A stretch of DNA of 18,857 nt from Clostridium sp. CAG:448 (GTDB lineage Bacteria > Bacillota > Clostridia > Oscillospirales > CAG-272): assembly GCA_000433415.1 (NCBI GenBank), contig FR890480.1:1-18857 (forward strand), written 5' to 3'. Of the stretch, positions 15,829-18,857 are shown in pieces. Within the stretch, counting starts at the first letter, position 1; every line of letters begins with the position of its first letter. The notes beneath the pieces were generated by a model, which was not told where the DNA came from, made no database searches, and saw nothing but the letters and a program-made list of their open reading frames with translations. The position numbers were made by a program, and so were the translations under genes.

Positions 15829-16737
15829 TTAGAATGTTTGCGTATTGCCGGTTTGGTTCATACAGTATTTCCCGATCAGAAGACTTCCGAGCAACATGGA
15901 AACACCGGTGCAGACGCCGGAGATGAGCTCCGTGATGGAATCCGAACTGAGGGAGAGCAAAGACGACGCGGAGCTGATGAATTGCAGAATGGCAAAGACC
16001 ATCAGGCAGATACGGACATAGTTTGCACGCGCGATCGGCAATCCCATGGGAGCATTTTGTCCGAACGATACTAAGAATGCGCGCAGCGGGCGGGTAAAGA
16101 CAAGGTTGATCACGGTGAGGACAATCGCAGCAAAGGCGAGAATAATGCCCGCTATAAACAGGAATAATTCAAAGACCTGAGCAATGCTCATGCCGGGGAG
16201 AAATTCGCTTATAAATTGGTTGACGGCGTTCTGCGTTTCTTGGTCTATTGTAATGTAATCGGGAAAGGCGTCAAATAAGCTGTCGGCGTTGGGATCAATG
16301 GAGGACTGTATACCAGGCGCGATTGCAAGCAGAATGATTGCCAGGATCAGAAGGAAGGCTACCGCAACCCAAAGAAGGATGAATTGCGCTTTGACGGTGC
16401 CGCTAATCATCTTGATGCCGCAGGTGGAAAAGGGATTCTTGTTGCTCCGCACGGCAGCATAGAGAATCCATGTACCGATTGCAATCAGAATGGTCAGGAT
16501 GTTGAAGGACGGGAAATTGATCAGTGCGGCAACCGAGAGCAGAATACAGATCGGAAGGAAAAGTTTGTCTTTGAAAATTTCGCTTCCGCGTCCGGCACCG
16601 GCGTTGTACCCGTTCGGTGCGCCTGCTCCGCCGAAAAATTCATTCGGAGCGGATTGATTGGGGTTGTTCTGCCAGAAGGAATTGAACTGGCTGTTCTGCC
16701 CGTCCTGGCCGTTGTTGTAGTCGGGTTGGTTGTTCAT
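15829..16737 (-). CDS. Multi-spanning membrane protein of unknown function
   Basis: 302 residues. ATG 16737 follows AAAGGAG at good spacing. Residues 1 to about 55 are Asn/Gln/Gly-rich and disordered-looking (MNNQPDYNNGQDGQNSQF...), followed by about six hydrophobic segments: two at about 58-96, one at about 117-142, one at about 190-215 and two near the C-terminus (ICLMVFAILQFISSASSLL and ELISGVCTGVSMLLGSLLIG). A more acidic loop (about 146-185) lies outside the helices. I do not recognise a family or active site. It lies 146 bases downstream of thiN on the same strand without a clear promoter, so it may be a separately started gene or a loosely linked operon member. Confidence 0.75.
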   Translation of the reverse strand: MNNQPDYNNGQDGQNSQFNSFWQNNPNQSAPNEFFGGAGAPNGYNAGAGRGSEIFKDKLFLPICILLSVAALINFPSFNILTILIAIGTWILYAAVRSNKNPFSTCGIKMISGTVKAQFILLWVAVAFLLILAIILLAIAPGIQSSIDPNADSLFDAFPDYITIDQETQNAVNQFISEFLPGMSIAQVFELFLFIAGIILAFAAIVLTVINLVFTRPLRAFLVSFGQNAPMGLPIARANYVRICLMVFAILQFISSASSLLSLSSDSITELISGVCTGVSMLLGSLLIGKYCMNQTGNTQTF

Positions 16738-16883
16738 GGTGTGCTCCTTTCAAAGCATAAAATTTTTCAGACAATACCGCTTCTGAATGACAGAATACAC
16801 GCTGGCATGATTTTGTCTCCATTTGGCGGTATGGACTTAAATGGAAATCTCCGCCGCATTTGTGGAGAGTGGGAACCGTTTAT

Positions 16884-17504
16884 TCAGTCCCTGGATTCAA
16901 TGACAAAAATTCTGCCGCGGCGCAGGGAAATCATGGCGCAGTTCCCGGTGATCTCATTGGAGATTGCGTACTGTAAACGGCGGTTGAGCGTCGCGCGTTT
17001 CAACGGGTATTTGCAGCCGTCAATCGACAGCCCCTTGATTTTCTCGTCAATGGCAAGTACGGAAAGGTAACGGAACCCGCTCCGCAGAATCAGTGTCGAT
17101 GAGGCGTTCAGGTAATGTACACGGTTATAACCGTTATTGATATGCGCATGAACATGGCGTTCACGAAGATCCTCCAGAATGGCAAGCGTGGAAAGGGAAT
17201 GATCCATCCGGCTTCCAAGACCGCCGATCAGAATGATTTCATCAGCGCCGCGCGCAAGTGCGGTTTCCACGGCGATCTGTGTGTCGGTCAGGTCCTTTTC
17301 GGCAGGAACCTGCAGCACTTCCATGTCGCCCTCCGGAATGGTGCCGAGGGAGTCAAAATCACCGATCAGAATGTTTACCCGTTCTCCCAGTTCCTGCGCA
17401 TTCCGATAGCCTGCGTCGGCGGCAATGCAGAGGTCATCCCCCTTCGGGTGTTCGGTAATGTTGTCGGCAAGAATGGATCCGCCGGCGTAAATAAATGCCC
17501 TCAT
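16884..17504 (-). CDS. thiN: Thiamine pyrophosphokinase
   Basis: 206 residues, typical for the family. It transfers pyrophosphate from ATP to thiamine, giving thiamine diphosphate, in the cytoplasm. Family motifs are present in order: FIYAGGS at the start, DAGYRNA, LIGDFDSLG (metal-binding acids), KDLTDTQIAVETALARGADE and IGGLGSRMDHSLSTLAIL. The smaller C-terminal beta domain (SGFRYLSVLAI, GCKYPLKRATL) follows. ATG 17504 lies about eight bases after AAGGG. It starts 21 bases after rsgA ends; in Bacillus, rsgA, rpe and thiN are linked the same way, here without rpe. Confidence 0.93.
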   Translation of the reverse strand: MRAFIYAGGSILADNITEHPKGDDLCIAADAGYRNAQELGERVNILIGDFDSLGTIPEGDMEVLQVPAEKDLTDTQIAVETALARGADEIILIGGLGSRMDHSLSTLAILEDLRERHVHAHINNGYNRVHYLNASSTLILRSGFRYLSVLAIDEKIKGLSIDGCKYPLKRATLNRRLQYAISNEITGNCAMISLRRGRIFVIESRD

Positions 17505-17525
17505 AAATTTTTCCCTTCCTGTATG

Positions 17526-18512
17526 TCATGTCTTATCCCAGGGGTGCTTTTCTTTCAGAATGTCGTAAAGCTGCCGATAGCTTTCGTGGCGGGAGGGCGG
17601 AATGATGCCGTTATGAACGGCATTCAGAATGGCACAGCCCTCTTCCTTGGTATGCGTGCAGCGTGTATAGCGGCATTTTCCGATATACGGTGTGAATTCC
17701 CGGAAAGTGTAGAGCAGATCTTCTTTTTCAAAGAAATCGAACCGCATAAAATCCAACATGGAAAAGCCGGGGGTGTCGGCGAGATAACCGGTATCCGGAG
17801 CGTCGGTCAGCGCGAAGAGCTCCACGGCACGTGTGGTGTGCCGTCCGCGCTGAATTTTTTGGCTGACAGTGCCGGTTTGCAGGGTGAGGTGCGGAAACAA
17901 CACGTTCAGAAGCGTGGATTTTCCCACACCGGATGCGCCGGCAAAGGCGGCGATTTTTCCGTTCAGGTGTGTTTGTATGTAGCTGCCGACCGCGTCCGTT
18001 CCGGTACCGTTCCGGCAACTGACGGTAAATACGGGGAAGCCGGCGCGCGTATAGATGTCAAGAATCTGTGCAGCCCTGTCAGGGTCCAACTCGCTTTTTC
18101 CGATGATGATGATCGGTTCGATATGATTGTGTTCCAAGATGCAGAGCAGCTTGTCGGTCATATCCGTCATGGGAGCGGGGGATGCTGCGGCAAGGCAGAC
18201 AAAACAGAAATCAAGATTGGCAAGCGGTGGACGGATCAACGCATTGCGGCGGGGGAGGATGGATGTGATCATCATGTCCGTCCCGTTGGGAACGGGCATG
18301 CCGTCCACACCGACCGTGAATGACGCGTCGGTGTATTCCACGCGCACATGATCCCCGCACAGGGGTTTGATTCCGGCATGGCGGAATGCGCCGCAGGCGC
18401 GGCAGTCTGCCTGCATACCGGCAAGCGGTGTGGCAGAGGTGTGTGCAAGGTGAACGGTATACAGTCCGCCGATACCGCGGATCAGAAGACCGTCTGAGGT
18501 GTAGGTTGCCAT
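17526..18512 (-). CDS. rsgA: Ribosome small subunit-dependent GTPase A
   Basis: 328 residues. RsgA is a circularly permuted GTPase that helps late assembly of the 30S subunit. An OB-fold (about 1-75) is followed by motifs in the permuted order G4-G1-G2-G3: G4-like IIGKSELD (near 137), P-loop GASGVGKSTLLN (near 192), GRHTTRAVELF, then DTPGFSML (near 248). The zinc domain shows CRYTRCTHTKEEGC (near 279-292). G4 is unusual: GKSE replaces the common (N/T)KxD, which may weaken guanine specificity. ATG 18512 lies after AAAGGA, within a small hairpin. The kinase-rsgA-thiN order fits Firmicutes. Confidence 0.93.
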   Translation of the reverse strand: MATYTSDGLLIRGIGGLYTVHLAHTSATPLAGMQADCRACGAFRHAGIKPLCGDHVRVEYTDASFTVGVDGMPVPNGTDMMITSILPRRNALIRPPLANLDFCFVCLAAASPAPMTDMTDKLLCILEHNHIEPIIIIGKSELDPDRAAQILDIYTRAGFPVFTVSCRNGTGTDAVGSYIQTHLNGKIAAFAGASGVGKSTLLNVLFPHLTLQTGTVSQKIQRGRHTTRAVELFALTDAPDTGYLADTPGFSMLDFMRFDFFEKEDLLYTFREFTPYIGKCRYTRCTHTKEEGCAILNAVHNGIIPPSRHESYRQLYDILKEKHPWDKT

Positions 18513-18531
18513 AACGGAATCCTTTCGTTAT
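18511..18531 (-). promoter_or_regulatory. Small inverted repeat around the rsgA ribosome-binding site
   Basis: On the minus strand ATAACG and CGTTAT form a 6-bp stem whose 9-base loop carries AAAGGA; the stem takes in two bases of the ATG start. The hairpin is small and its stability and any effect on translation are uncertain. Confidence 0.4.
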
Positions 18532-18542
18532 ATCCGGTGATT

Positions 18543-18857
18543 TCAAAACCAGGGAAACAGCGGAAAATGCCGGTCATCTTCGTCGTCGGACGGTTCCGCA
18601 TGCTCCGGTTCCGGTGCATGATCGTCGTTGTCCTCCCCGTCGGTGCTTTCTTCTGTCGGTTCCGTACCGAGGCTGACCGTAAGCCCTATACTGCACCCAT
18701 AGGGGATGGAAGCGCCGATCGGGGCGTCTGCGGAAATTACACTGCCAGCGGGAATCTCGGGATCGAAGGCTTCGTGTATGCTGCCGACGTAAAGTCCGGA
18801 CAGACGCAGGCGTGCACTGGCTTCCCCGATTTCCATGCCGGTCAGATCCGGCAGGCG
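18543..18857 (-). CDS. prkC: C-terminal part of a PASTA-domain serine/threonine kinase (partial)
   Basis: Only the last 104 codons plus stop are in the window; the frame runs off at 18857. The visible part is a PASTA domain: RLPDLTGMEIGEASARLRLS at the edge, then a GLYVG-type strand, IPAGSVISADAPIGASIPYG and LTVSLG. PASTA repeats sit outside the membrane and bind muropeptides or lipid II in PrkC/StkP-type kinases. A roughly 40-residue acidic tail (TEPTEESTDGEDNDD...) ends in HFPLFPWF. Being 30 bases before rsgA and with thiN beyond supports PrkC; PASTA domains also occur in penicillin-binding proteins, which I cannot exclude because the catalytic part is absent. Confidence 0.78.
   Translation of the reverse strand, partial: RLPDLTGMEIGEASARLRLSGLYVGSIHEAFDPEIPAGSVISADAPIGASIPYGCSIGLTVSLGTEPTEESTDGEDNDDHAPEPEHAEPSDDEDDRHFPLFPWF

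Overview
The window looks like ordinary chromosome of a low-to-mid GC Gram-positive anaerobe of class Clostridia, most likely an uncultured gut lineage. The signs are strong AGGAGG-type ribosome binding sites, near-consensus TTGACA/TATAAT promoters with 17-base spacers, a PASTA kinase - rsgA - thiN block, a holB - ricT pair, NADPH-linked NfnAB and an E. coli-type glutamate dehydrogenase. Genus cannot be read from this sequence. I see no RNA genes, insertion sequences, prophage or CRISPR, and no gene-free stretch longer than 300 bases.

Region 1 (1-3640) is the accessory part. Two tandem surface proteins share a Thr/Glu-rich hexapeptide linker and a nearly identical beta-rich module (about 93% identical over about 450 bases by hand count), then diverge completely: the first ends in a LamG/concanavalin-like domain, the second in other beta-sandwich modules. 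The second has a lipoprotein signal; the first is cut by the window edge. A more divergent third copy of the shared module lies inside the second protein. This is the best candidate for an undescribed system: modular cell-surface, probably glycan-binding, lipoproteins built from a domain I cannot name.

Region 2 (3704-8361) is a two-gene operon: a cupin protein related to type I phosphomannose isomerase, with its metal-site pattern still visible, and a 1098-residue cytoplasmic six-hairpin glycosidase-like enzyme. It appears to be a small intracellular sugar-processing unit, substrate unknown.

Region 3 (8371-10957, minus strand) holds holB (DNA polymerase III delta-prime) and a PSP1/RicT protein with an unusually long low-complexity N-terminus. 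Back-to-back consensus promoters at 10929-10995 separate it from region 4.

Region 4 (10967-15821, plus strand) is redox metabolism: NusG domain II protein, Gx-type membrane protein, nfnA and nfnB form one operon, followed by gdhA with its own promoter. NfnAB can supply NADPH that GdhA uses to assimilate ammonium.

Region 5 (15782-18857, minus strand) contains the C-terminal PASTA end of a Ser/Thr kinase, rsgA, thiN and a multi-spanning membrane protein of unknown function. Convergent genes are insulated by clear intrinsic terminators.
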